Below the pieces are notes generated by a model. It had not been told where the DNA came from. It made no database searches and saw only the letters and a list, made by a program, of their open reading frames with translations. DNA of 64,000 nt from Phialocephala subalpina (Eukaryota > Ascomycota > Leotiomycetes > Helotiales > Mollisiaceae). The stretch spans positions 1,038,461 through 1,102,460 of the forward strand of contig FJOG01000016.1 in the NCBI GenBank assembly GCA_900073065.1, read 5' to 3'. The number at the start of each line of letters is the position of its first letter. Position 1 is the first letter of the stretch. Below, one piece after another: positions 46,701 to 58,469 of this stretch. The translations under genes and the position numbers were made by a program.

Positions 46701-49242
46701 TACGTCTAAACAAACGTTAGCAAAGACTGCACAAAATGACTTTTTGCCCGATCTGACGTACCCGCGATATTTTTGGACGAAATACGACACGTCACGATGC
46801 ATGGGAGTGTGAGGCTTGTATCCAATTTTGAGAGCGAAAGATCTTAGTAGGTCTGGGAGCTTCTCGGAGATGCGCTCTAAGGTTGCCCTTTCCGATTCAC
46901 TTGACAACTTGATCGTGCTGAACAGCTCCGCAGCTAGGTCATCAATGAAAGACTTGTCTCGCAGGGGCAACAGACTTGAAGTCTCAGAAGCGGAATAGTT
47001 TGTCCCCGATGTATCAAGCTCTTTCAATTGCTCTTCGTGGGTTCCGGATGCATATCCAGAGTCGGTGGGGGCTTGCTCAAGCGGCCGCTCCATTTGCTCA
47101 ATCGGGTTCAGTATGGGACAAGGTATCCAAGCGTTGTCTTTAGAATATCGAAGATGGTCCTTCAGATGCTTGAGCAGGCTCAAAAGGTCAGTAGCATCTG
47201 GCCTAGCCTGAAAGTCCACGATGAGAATTTTCTTGATGGTTCCAACACAACAGTCCACCCATCTTTGAGGCCTGGCTTCTCCGGTGCATAATCGATCCAG
47301 CCAAGCATTGACGGCGGGTCGGACTTCGTAAACTCCTGACGAGGGGATTATGTCAATCATGGACATAGTCCCCCTAACTTCAGAATAAAAGTAATCATCT
47401 CTTTCGCCCGTCTTTCGGGCGTTCGAGAATTCGCCCACAAATTTGTCCCTTCCCAAAGAAAACGCTATAACTTCGCTCAGTATGCAACCAAACGACCAGA
47501 TATCAGACTTTCGTTCGATGTCTTTCTGATCTGGGGCAATATAGGAAGGCTGATTGAGATTTTTCGCGTAAAGCTTGACTTCAGGAGCTTGATAAGTCCC
47601 TTCCTGGCGTCTGGGGAAATTTACAGTCAGCTGTGAGACGTAGTCCCCAATGGAGCCGTAATTCGAGTCTTGGCCCCGCGTTCCTTCCTTGATTACCGAT
47701 ATACTAAAGTCTGAGAGAACCCATTTCCCGACCGGGGAGTTTGAATCGGCCTGGATAAGAATATTCGCGGGCTTAAGGTCCAAATGGGCGCAGAAGAGGT
47801 TCACGGTACCAGCCCCTTTCTTGATCTTGATGTGATTGTGAAGCCATTCAAGGGCGCTGGCGATTGCGAAACACTCGTCCAAAAGTGGAAAAGCGAGCTC
47901 GATGCCCCTGGTGTCTTTGAACCTGAGGTCAAAGTCGTATATCTTAGAGCGACCGGGCCTCACACCAGAGTGCAAGAACATCTCCAGGTCACCATAGGCT
48001 GCTAAGGGGAGCAGGATATACCGTTTCGCCCCATGTTCAATGGATGCGAGGTGTGTCACGATCCTGCCATGACTTGTCAGACTGTCTTTAAGAATCTGCA
48101 GATTCTCTATTTCCTGGGCGAAGTCTTTGGGTGCGGTGATCTTCTTGCAAGCAACCATGTACACCTGAGCTTTATTTAGTCTCTCGTCACATTTCTCCTA
48201 TTAAGATGGCGAAGGCTCACCTTTTCTGAGCTCCATTTGCGACCTGGCTCTCCCTGACGAATATATTTCGGCGATATTCCTACGCGATCTACCCTTCCAA
48301 ATCCGCCCCCACCAATATGCTTCTCGAGACTCTCGAAGGGAAGTCTCTGCTTCGAATGGATCTTCTGAATGGTTTGACTTGACTCAATCTCAATGTTCAC
48401 CGGCTTGAATATGAACTGGTTCTCATAGAATAGCCATTCCAGCTCCGGCCTCAGGCCAAGGAGCTGGAGCTTGATCTTATCCTGGTTGAAACATGGGATA
48501 TCCATGTCGGAGAAAATCACATCACCAGTATCACGTCCGAAGAATGTTGATGTGAACGCGGCTAGACAATCAGTAGCTCTGATCCAAATGAGAGTCGACA
48601 ATGTGACGATCATATTAGTTTGGATGAATTCGATCCGATTGTACATGTCGGAGGAATTGTCCAGTCGGATGATGGTCGATATTCGTGACTTATCTTTCCA
48701 GACGACTTTGAGGTCATCGTAGCAGACGTAGGATTTTTCTGGCTTTTCGGGACGTTTCATGGCTGACTGAAGTTCCTCCAATATGTCTACCATTACTCGG
48801 AGAGCCTGTTGATTCTTGGAGACGTTTTCTGCTGCACCCCTCGACTGGGGGGACGGCTCTGCCATAGCTCTGGGAACCTGTAGATCATTATGCTTGGCTT
48901 GTGCTGCAATCTCTGTTGATATTATGATCTCACTAGTCATGTCTCTGTAGATCTGGTTAGAACTAGATCTTCATGGGAAGATGGCATATTTTCTTGCTTA
49001 ATTTGTTTTTTGGACAATTTTTCTGGTGTAGTAAAGGACCAGCGATCGTTCTCATACTGGATTTTGTCAGGAAATTGATACAGTAGTGGGGTAGACTGAC
49101 TTACAACCACACTGAAGTCCACCATATTAAACTCAGTCCCTGGTCCATACTTCGCTGTCAGATACGCCTCAATATCGCTCCTCCGGTTGATATAGCGACT
49201 CAGTTGCGGGTTGAGCACATTCCAGCACTCTTGTGGAGCCAT
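43736..49242 (-). CDS. Giant protein kinase with long unnamed C-terminal region
   Basis: Seven exons (49242-49105, 49056-48998, 48944-48221, 48164-46762, 46705-46056, 45999-45343, 45282-43736) join in phase to about 1725 residues. Kinase elements are complete: glycine loop GGGGFGRV near 277, VAIK-like lysine 314 (MVACKK), helix-C EIENL, catalytic HLDLKPAN with Asp436, metal motif DFS instead of DFG, QAPEV and SDIWSFG. From about residue 700 onward comes a long unnamed region with an acidic linker (DEEEDDDDEVDGEE), AYEWLLTSLQRE, RAITLTGTANDAQAV, CWHSMLKNPVMVNGYP, a CADC pair, and a Ser-rich tail. I know similar fungal sequences only as hypothetical proteins. The first intron is 48 bp and stop-free. 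The second needs a GC-AG splice; otherwise translation could start at ATG 48940. The remaining four introns are 56-60 bp and clear. Confidence 0.8.
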
Positions 49243-50379
49243 GTTGAGAGCAAAGTCCGAAGATACAAACAAGCCACACTCGACGAGGTTTATATATCTG
49301 CCACCGAGTCTCGCAAGCTGCAACAAACCAAAAGCCACACCAGAACAATTAAAAATTCTCGTGATGACGATAGGTGGTGTCCCACATTGACGAAAGCGCT
49401 TCAGCCTGCTCACTCCCAGAATCAAAGATTAGCGAGCAACCACTAGACGACCAGGCGAGTGAGGAAACAGTGCAATTGTGAAGCTTTATGAGACGAGATA
49501 ACACACAGCTTCCACAAGGCTCGTTGATAAGGACTGAAGACGGGGATGATAGCTTTGAAACTCCAAGTTCTCTGCGGACGGCGCCAGCTAGCGATACTCG
49601 GTGGGTGGTAAAAATCGCCCCCAAGTTTTATGTCCAATGACGCTAGAGTATTGACAACGAGGCTGAGAAAAGCAATTCTTAGAGCGCCCCAATTCAGGCA
49701 TCCGATGGTGTGAATCCGAAAAAAAAAAACGCCAATTCTTTCCCAGACCACGCGATTGTCGAAACAGTATTACCAGTGCCGCGATGCACTCAATCGGCCT
49801 GCTGCTTTCTTGCACGACTGGGAGAGCGTATATCCTCAAAGCTCACATCAATTTTAATCGACAACTCCAGGTACAACACATATCTCTGCATTGTGGAGCA
49901 GCGCTCTCGCCGCCCTCCAGATACCCGGATTTGCTTTAAAGAGTAATGCCTAAGCCTAACCACTACCCTTAACCGTCGAAGTTTGACTTCGAAGACTTCG
50001 AAGACATCTTAAAACTAGCAGAGTTGCCATTTCAAAAGCTGCATGTCGGGGTACTGGAATTACTGTTTGCAAAGGGCATGGCCTGGGAAAGAAATTGGCC
50101 AAGAAAAGGCCTGCTGTGCCGGCGTTATTCTAAACTTCCCGATCCCGCAAGTTGTTTTGTAGCATTTGGCTGCAGAATCCAATCTTGATTCGCGTCAGGA
50201 TATGAGATCGTCTGGCAATGGGCAAGCAGTGTATATCTTGAGCGTCCAATGCAATATTCGGATATTTCATAGTCTTCGAATGAATTTGCGCGTTCCTGAA
50301 AGCAAAGAGAGCAGTGATGGGTTAGAAGCGGGTTCCAAACTTTTCATTGCTCTAGCATTCGTTTCGATAGAACTCTTAC
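49243..50379. other. Intergenic, kinase gene promoter side
   Basis: This 1.1-kb stretch lies upstream of the kinase gene and downstream of the PhyH gene. It contains a 10-A run at about 49720 and a TTCGAAGAC direct repeat near 49990. No coding pattern is visible. Confidence 0.45.
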
Positions 50380-51477
50380 TTAAAGCTTAGATTGTCTCTC
50401 CTTCTCCTTTTCCTTCAACGCCCACTCAATCAACCTCTTCTTCCTCATCTCGACTCCTGCCCTTGGAGATTTACCATCGACATATCCCATAAAGTCATGT
50501 GTACTGAAGCCCATCAATTGCATCAACCTTTTGGGAACCTGATCCAGATCTTCCCAACCCATAGAGATAGTGAAATTTTCGAATGTTCGAAGCCAAGGTT
50601 GGCAATATTGTATAGTGATGGACCTTCTCGGCTTCTGACTTGTATTCGCTCCTCCGGAGTGCCACAGGGTATTGAGGAAGTATGCCATGGAACCAGCTGG
50701 CATGACTGCAGGTATCATTTCTTCTCTCGTCGGTCTTCGATCGTCGTCCCATAAATGGGAACCTGGGATGAGTGAAGTTGCTCCGTTTTCTGCAGTGAAA
50801 TCATCGAAGGAAACCATCGTGCCCTGCCAATTGAAGTATTAGCACAGAAATCAGACGAAAGTCCAGTTCCCAGTCCCGCATTCTCAAGACGAGAGTACCT
50901 GTCCAGTACAGACATTCGACAAAGTTCCTCGCAACATTTTGGCAGAAGGGGGAAGGGAATGTTCCAAACATACAATTCCCATCAATGGCCTCGGCCTCGG
51001 GAGAGCTATTAATCCATCATCTGTGTGAATTTCTTGTGCCTTCGATCCCGGCCCAATGTTCACAGTATGGAAGCTCGTCATCAAGAAATTCGGTTGCAGA
51101 AAATAGTCGTTCAACTTCATAACCGTGTCATGTATCGCAAAACAGTCGTACACCCGACTCTTGTCCACCAACGCGTATATTCTCTTCGTCTCAAAGCCTT
51201 CGAAACGATTGCGACCTCCTTGTGATGCTGGTCCCGAAGATTCGAGAGCTTCGAGGCGTGCGAGTTCTTTCTTCGCTGCGGAGACCTGGGCCTCTGTGAA
51301 AATGTTCGGGAGGATTACGTAGCCGTGTTCGAGGACATGGTCGATGAGGTGTGCGACTGAGGGGTCTTTCTTGCCTGGTAGGAAGGTGGTACCTTTCCCT
51401 ATCTGCACACGCTGTGGACCTTGGGAAGGGCGTAAGAAGGTTTCTGCGTGCTGCTGCTGCGGTGTCAATTTGGACAT
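50380..51477 (-). CDS. Phytanoyl-CoA dioxygenase (PhyH) family protein
   Basis: Two exons (51477-50974 and 50823-50380) with a 150-bp intron give 315 residues. The 2-oxoglutarate/Fe(II) PhyH fold is indicated by VLEHGYVILPNIFTE near the N-terminus, the metal-binding His151-Thr-Asp153 in EIHTDDGL, GIGTMVSFDDFTAENGAT created at the splice junction, PGSHLW, and the distal histidine region LWHSGGANTS. Fungal members hydroxylate small molecules and some belong to secondary-metabolite pathways; the substrate here is unknown. The start was set at MSKLTPQQQH because relatives begin there; an upstream in-frame ATG at 51510 is possible. No targeting signal for peroxisomes is seen at the C-terminus (ends QSKL, only loosely like a PTS1). 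Confidence 0.9.
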
Positions 51478-52528
51478 CCCAAGTTTGACCAGGACATAGG
51501 GGCATACCATTGTGAGTTTGTTCAAGATGAAGAGCCGTCCCAGGACATCCGAGATAGCCTGCCAATATATATCATGCTGACAGCGCACTAAATCTCGTTT
51601 TCCGCTGCCGAATTGGACTTGCTGGAGTTTATAACGTCCTCTCAAATGCGGGGGAGATCAGCGATCTCCCCTCACAGGCCGATAACCATTGGCGCACGGA
51701 GCCGAGACCGAGGCATTGAAAATATAGATATCATCATGGTTGACGGTGGCAGACTCTTGAACACCTGCGGTTGTCTTGGAAAGTATTCAGAAGGGTCTTT
51801 CTTCGATCCTAGGAGCGTATAGGTTGCGTAGCAGCATCGTCAAGCCCTGTGGTGTTCCAGTGGAAGGAGCTGGACGCATTGTCTCTGCACCGCCGGAACA
51901 CCGTGGCCACAATCGCTGCCAGAACCTGCTTTTGCTGGCGGAGGATTACTCGTACGTGCGTCTATAGGCATCTTGTATGTCAAACTTCTCGAAGTGAGTC
52001 GTGTTGGAAGGGTCCCGGATAGTGGACGATGTTGTTACTGTAGAGGACGTTTGGATAAAGTGAGAAACCAGCTCGCTAGCGGTCCCGCCTTCCCCTGATT
52101 TCCACGCCGACGTCCCCAAAAATTGACTCTTCACTTCCTCCAACTTCACCAACAACCCTCACATCCATTACCCAACCACTTTCTCTTTGCGAAACATGGT
52201 TCCAATTGATCATTTACTGTACGACCTCAACCTAAAATGCCAGAAACAAACCATTTCAAAGAATTGTCAAGGACCAAGAATAGCACCGGCCGACGGTAAT
52301 TTCAACGTACCACTGTGCCGCACCAAACGTTCCGCGGTCAATGCCAAGTCGTATCCGCCTATTTCTCACGTACATCATCGAGTGGCTAACAGCCTACTAT
52401 ACATAAGCTTAATTCCCCTGGCCTGAAGGTAGGTTCTGTATTGTTTGTCTCTTTCCTTCTGTGGTGGAGGTAACCTTACATTTCGTTTCTTCTCGAATTT
52501 CTCTTATTATTTCCTTACCACACTCGCT
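51478..52528. other. Intergenic, divergent promoter region
   Basis: One kilobase lies between the PhyH gene (minus) and the GH76 gene (plus). Several short frames overlap; none is supported. CT-rich sequence just before the GH76 start (TTCTTCTCGAATTTCTC) resembles a fungal core promoter. Confidence 0.45.
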
Positions 52529-54123
52529 ATGGTACAACAGAAGACACTCGTTGCCCTCGCGGCTTTTTCCTTTGCTCAGGTTCAGGGTATCACTTTTGAT
52601 ACGCAAAGTGCTGGTAAGAAAGTCCCTTAACCTCTGGGACAATATCTTTACGTTTGGCAGATTCCGTCAAATCGGCGGCGTCTACGATCGCAAGTGGCAT
52701 GATTTCCTACTACAATGGCAACGAAACAGGAAATGTACCAGGACTACTCCCTGCGCCATACTACTGGTGGGAAGGAGGAGCATTATTCGATACACTTTTG
52801 CGTTATTGGCAAATGACCGGCGACACCCAGTACAATGACCTAGTTTCCCAGGCGCTTGTATTCCAGCAAGGGCCAAACGGCGATTATATGCCGCCAAACC
52901 AGACAAAATCGGAAGGAAACGATGATCAAGCGATTTGGGCATTGGCTGCCATGTAAGTACCTTTCTTGGGTTTCTTTGGATGCCCCAGTGTCCCTGGAAC
53001 ATTTATGTCTGCCTGGAACTTTGTGCTGACTGGGGGATTTTGGATACAGGTCAGCGGCCGAGCTCAAGTTTCCGGAATCTGCGAACACGAGCTGGATTTC
53101 AATGGCGGAAGCGGTGTTCAATGATCAAGCTGCACGCTGGGATACTTCAACTTGCAATGGTGGACTTCGATGGCAGATATTTACGTTCAATAACGGGTAC
53201 AATTACAAGAACAGTGCATCGAACGGGCTCTTCTTCCAGGTTAGTGGCCCTTCCTCAGAATGTCCCAGTCGTCCTGGGACATCATGGAACAAAAAAATCC
53301 ATACTGACTCTGCGTCTGCGTTGCACAGCTCGCGTCCCGACTTGCAAGATACACAGGAAATACCACATATTCCGACTGGGCATCGAAAGTGTACGACTGG
53401 AGCAGAGACATTGGATTTATAGACGAGAAATTCAACGTCTTCGACGGCTCCGACACGACCACCAATTGCACCTCCGTCAACCATGTTCAATTCTCCTACT
53501 GCGCAGGGACATTCATCTCTGGCGCGGCATACTTGTACAACGCCACCAGCGGCAGCTCACAATGGAAAACCACCCTCGATGGCTTCGTCAACCAAACGTT
53601 AGCAATATTCTTCTCCACCGGAATCGCAGACGAAGAAGCATGCGAAAGTCACGAAACTTGCACCGTGGACATGAAGGCATTCAAAGGTATCCTCGCGCAA
53701 GATCTCACCACCGCGATCCAACTGGCGCCATATCTCGAATCTCTCATCATGCCAATATTGCAAGAAACAGCAAAAGCGGCTGCGGATACCTGTACGGGCG
53801 GTGTGTCCGGCACGGAGTGTGCACTTAGTTGGACTGGAAGCAGCGATAGTTCCGATTTTGGGTTGGGCCAGCAGTTGAGTGCCTTGAGTTATGTGCAGGC
53901 GTTGTTGGTGAGCCAGGCTGCAACGCCTGTTACGATGAGTACTGGAGGGAGTAACGGGACTGTGACGACTGGAGGTGGGGCGAGTTCGACTTCCACTTCG
54001 GGTTCTTCAACGACGAGCGGATCGGCGGCAACTACGACCAACAGTGCTGCTGTTGCTGTGGGGAAAGCTAGCATCAGTCTTGTGGCAGCGTTGCTGGGGT
54101 CTGTGGCATGGATGACTTTGTAA
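52529..54123 (+). CDS. Endo-1,6-alpha-mannosidase GH76 (DFG5/DCW1-like), GPI-anchored
   Basis: Four exons (52529-52613, 52661-52952, 53050-53239, 53329-54123) give 453 residues, the usual GH76 length. A signal peptide ([14 protein letters not shown]) starts the protein. Catalytic twin aspartates occur in [38 protein letters not shown] and [17 protein letters not shown] are family blocks. The C-terminus is Ser/Thr/Gly-rich and ends in a hydrophobic tail ([15 protein letters not shown]), the pattern for GPI anchoring. Dfg5/Dcw1 enzymes act at the plasma membrane, cutting GPI mannan cores so that wall proteins are cross-linked to glucan; they are needed for hyphal wall integrity. Many N-glycosylation sites (NET, NTS, NTT, NCT) are present. 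Introns 2 and 3 (97 and 89 bp) share a hairpin sequence. Confidence 0.94.
53260..53282. repeat. Intronic hairpin ATGTCCCAG-N5-CTGGGACAT
   Basis: Perfect 9-bp arms with a 5-nt loop sit in intron 3 of the GH76 gene. A degenerate form (ATGCCCCAG then CCTGGAACAT) is in intron 2 near 52980. The same arms, one base shorter, occur at 4519-4541. Confidence 0.55.
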
Positions 54124-56521
54124 AAACTTATGTTCAATATCCCAAGATCGAGATATTCGAAATCCGATACTGGTGTTTAGCTGCGCCTCACATGCACTTC
54201 TCATCTGAAAGAGACGATTTCCTGGTACGTGGTAACCAATCAACCCGATGCAGTCAGAAAAGGAGACAGGCGATCCCGGTAAATACCTTGACGGGCTCCC
54301 CAGACGGCCACCTTCAGTTTCAGCTCCAGAGTACAGAGCACAGAATGCGTAGTACCAAGTAGTACAAGCAATGCAAGCCTGCACGCCAAGCATGCTCTAT
54401 TGGATCTTGGAGAGCAATTTTCTGGTTTGTATACTAGCTCAAATTTGTGTTCAGTGGAATTGGTGCGGGGTGTGCGGACTCTGTGCAACTTCAATTCGCA
54501 CTATTGGCTTCACGGGATATTGAACTGCCACAGGACTTGAACGAGCTGAATTAAGACATTCTGAATCCAACATGTGTCCTAAAATCCAGCCCAAGCTGCT
54601 CTGTCTATATGTGTTCCTGTCCTCTCTCCCTTCATCGCACTCAAAGAATACAATTCATCTCCTAGAATTCATACTACATATTTAAGATAAAGCTATTCGA
54701 TACCAAACTTCTTACCCTTCTCTCCCTTTATCCTCTTGCATTCGCTATTCCAAGTCATCTCCCTTGGAAGTCCGTCAGAGTCAAGGCATTTGCCAAGATG
54801 GATATATTGAATGCGATTCGAAATACAACCTTGGAGGCGGCAGGTAGTGTCTAATCGCCTTTGCTGCAACGCAGCTTCTGAAGAAGTATTCCCATTCCCT
54901 CCTCGGAAAAAGGCAAAGCTGTGCTTGTCTAACGTATAAAGTGCCACCAAACCACTCGTTACACGGACAGCGGGGTCGAGATCGACACAAACGGATATGT
55001 AAATCACCTTGTTCCCACTCTCATTGCGGACTATTTTAACAAGTATCAGTGTACTCTACAATGCAACTTCCCAAAGACTTCTTGCGGCGTTGGATGCTGC
55101 AACCCTGGAGAATCTGTAAGATATTCATCTCCCGAACCTCTAGTCGAGTGCTGATTAAAGATATTCGCAGTATCTCAGAATTGCGGTCGCTGATATTGTG
55201 GGTTATCTCCATCATAACGGAAAATATCTGACCTGACTTTTGTTCAGTGTGTACCTTTTGGGCCTAGGAATTGATGAATCACGGGAGACAGCGTATCAAA
55301 TGAATTGTCACGGATTGTACAGTTGTGTACTTACTTGATCTTCGGGATGTGTGGAGTGAGAGGGAGCCAGACATCGCGCGTCGCATTCTTGATTATAACA
55401 TGATCTCATATACTGAGCACTTTTGTATGATAGCGGCTCCGGAGTAGTCAGAGTCCTCCCTTGGCTCAATTCCCCTCTGCCGCTGCTATATCTTGAGTGA
55501 GTCTACTCTGTAGCCCCACAAATATCCCTCCAAGCCACAACAATTCTTGAATCCGTCTAGCATGTATATGGGGGTTAAAAACTGAAAATTTTGAGGATTT
55601 TAACAAAAGTAGAAAGGGCAAAGAAAGAAAGGGAGGGAATGAAATGGAAGTAACAGTGAATGAGGAAATTTGACACTGTTTGAATGAGAAAAAAGGAAAG
55701 GGGACGGACTCCCTTGCAAAAGTGGAAGAGATGCTTTGAATGGTCCTCGCAACCACCTCCGTTTATCACTTTCTTCTTGACAGCTTGCCCTTCATTCGTA
55801 CCGCAATATCTGATTTTTCTAGGCTATCTCTCTTAGTGAAGTGACGTTGAAGTATGCTTTTTCTTTTTCAGCCGTTCTTCGCAACGCTTGCGCAAACTGC
55901 GAGCTTTGGCGAAGGGGCCCGGGTCAGTTAGGGGTGAGTCTGTGGAAGGGCCGGCATCGGAAGTTGTGAACATGGCTAAGACGATAATTTCAATGTAGCA
56001 GATATTCAGGGACTTTGAAAATGCAGATGGAGTGCGACGTGCGCGCGAGTTTGTGTTGTGTTGAAGGAGAGAAGAGGAGAGATGAATTGAGCAAGATGAG
56101 TATCTTGCTCAAAATAGAAGGAGCGACTAGCACAATCATCACGGGAGCTGGGACATTGAGAGATGGTAGAGAGGGGAGACCCAGGATTGGAGCATCGCAG
56201 CACCAAGACTTCCTTGGTTCATGTCTGTATGTTCTCCTTACCATTCTTGACCCACAGCAATCGGATTGTTCAGACTGTGGTAGGATATTGTAGCTTGCAG
56301 ATGCATTGATCGAACTTCAATCTTGATGAATTGCTCAAAATTCAAGGAAGAAGAGATTCGGCAACCGATGTTCATGAAAAGGAGATTAGGCGGTCAAGAG
56401 CAGCAGAATCATTTCCGGCCTAGTGCGGGGTAATTTTTGTCTTCCATCAACTGACTCACAACAGCAATCCCTCCTGAGCTGCTTTCACAACTTGAACAAT
56501 TGACCAAAGATCGTGGCAGAT
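54124..56521. other. Intergenic, no gene seen
   Basis: This 2.4-kb interval lies between two plus-strand genes. Short frames near 54.7-55.0, 55.5-55.8 and 56.0-56.3 kb overlap on opposite strands and show no domain or splicing. A purine-rich tract at about 55.60-55.70 kb (AGAAAGGGCAAAGAAAG) gives false frames on the other strand. Confidence 0.45.
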
Positions 56522-58215
56522 ATGCCAAAGGTATACTTGCTCGACTATGTGGCGGGCAACGTTCGAAGTCTTGTCAATGCCATTGAGAAGGTTGGCTACA
56601 CAGTCGAGTGGATCAAAACACCAGAAGATGTCGAGAAAGCAGATGTGAGTATGGAGCAGAATACTTCAGCGTGGACCTGATCTTCTGGGATCTTACTGAC
56701 ATTGTATCCCAGAAACTCATCCTCCCAGGTGTTGGCCATTTCGGCTATTGCATGACTCAATTCTCCGCCGCCGGCTACCTCCCCGCGATACGAAAGCACA
56801 TCGAATCCGGGAAACCATTTATGGGAATATGTGTTGGACTACAAGCATTATTCGAAGGATCATCCGAGAACTCTGCGGTTCCAGGCCTTGGTATTATTAA
56901 GGGGCATCTCAATCGATTCGACGACTCCTCGAAATCGGTACCTCACATTGGGTGGAATAGCGCGAATCCAAGGGACAAGCAAGCTTACGATCTGCGATCG
57001 AGCTCGAAATACTATTATGTTCATTCATACAAAGTCCCATACCGGGAAGGAGAATTCGAGGGCCAGGGCTGGACTGTTGCTACGGCACGATATGGTGATG
57101 AGGAATTCGTGGGAGCTATTGCAAAAGGAAATATTCTGGCGACACAATTTCACCCCGAAAAAAGCGGTGTTGCAGGTCTGCGAGTCTTAAAGGCATTTCT
57201 CGATGGGACAGAATCAAAAGGGGTGCCTGCTGAGACAGCAGCTGTCAAGGAGGGCTTGACGAGAAGGGTCATCGCTTGCTTGGACGTACGGACAAACGAC
57301 CAAGGCGACCTAGTCGTAACGAAAGGGGATCAATACGATGTGCGAGAAAAGACCGATGGCGGTAATGTCAGGAATCTTGGCAAGCCAGTGGAGATGGCGA
57401 AGAAATACTACGAGCAAGGTGCCGACGAGGTGACATTCTTGAACATCACCAGTTTTCGAGATTGTCCACTCGCAGATCTTCCTATGCTCGAAATTCTGCG
57501 GCGGACATCAGAAACCGTATTTGTTCCTTTAACAATTGGTGGAGGAATCCGCGATACCACGGATACAGACGGCACCAAAGTCTCAGCCTTAGAGATCGCA
57601 ACGATGTACTTCAAAAGCGGAGCAGACAAAGTCTCAATCGGTTCCGACGCCGTCACAGCCGCAGAAGAATACTACGCCAATGGAAAGAAGCTCTTCGGAA
57701 ACACCGCCATCGAGCAAATCTCGCGAGCATACGGAGCCCAAGCCGTGATCGTAAGCGTCGATCCTAAACGAGTCTACATCTCCAAGCCTACCGAAACAAA
57801 ACACAATACAATCTCAACCAAATACCCAGGACCAAACAGCGAAACTTCATGTTGGTACGCATGTACAATCAAAGGTGGTCGAGAAACACGAGACATGGAT
57901 GTCGTGGAACTAGTCCAAGCAGTGGAAGCCATGGGCGCCGGCGAAATCCTGCTGAACTGCATCGACAAAGACGGCACCAACAGCGGTTTCGATCTCGAAC
58001 TCATCGATCAAGTTAAGAGCGCTGTCAAGATACCAGTCGTTGCGTCGAGCGGAGCAGGTGTCCCTGCTCACTTCGAGGAAGTGTTCTCAAAAACCAGAAC
58101 CGACGCAGCTCTGGGGGCTGGCATGTTCCACAGAGGCGAATACACGGTTAAGAACGTTAAGGACTTTCTTGCAGAGAAGGGATTGATGGTTAGGCAGTTT
58201 GAGAGCGAGTTATGA
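56522..58215 (+). CDS. HIS7: Imidazole glycerol phosphate synthase, HisH-HisF fusion
   Basis: Two exons (56522-56644 and 56713-58215) give 541 residues, close to the yeast His7 length. The enzyme takes ammonia from glutamine and the intermediate PRFAR and makes imidazole glycerol phosphate for histidine plus AICAR for purines. The N-terminal glutaminase domain shows [10 protein letters not shown], nucleophile Cys81 in [10 protein letters not shown], and His188/Glu190 in QFHPEKSG. The C-terminal cyclase barrel starts at [10 protein letters not shown], with [41 protein letters not shown] and [16 protein letters not shown] 56522 gives the conserved [13 protein letters not shown] start. The single 68-bp intron has 7-bp arms (CTGGGAT at 56685, ATCCCAG at 56706) that would fold over the branch site, with the second arm ending at the acceptor AG. 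Confidence 0.98.
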
Positions 58216-58469
58216 AATCCACTGTAAGCATTGAAAAGCTCTAAAATACCAAGACTCTTACTGTATGGCCAAGACGTGATTACCATTTCACGTGATGGCT
58301 TGATTTGTAATATCCATGGATGCAACGGTCTTTGATGCTTTAATTCCGTGCCAAGGAGATCTCCAACTTAGGTACTGAGTATATATGGAGACTAAGTGAT
58401 CTCTGTTAAGAGCTTCCGATCAATTTCCCATCATCGTCTGTTTTTTCTTTCAACTCTGTCGAGTCAATC

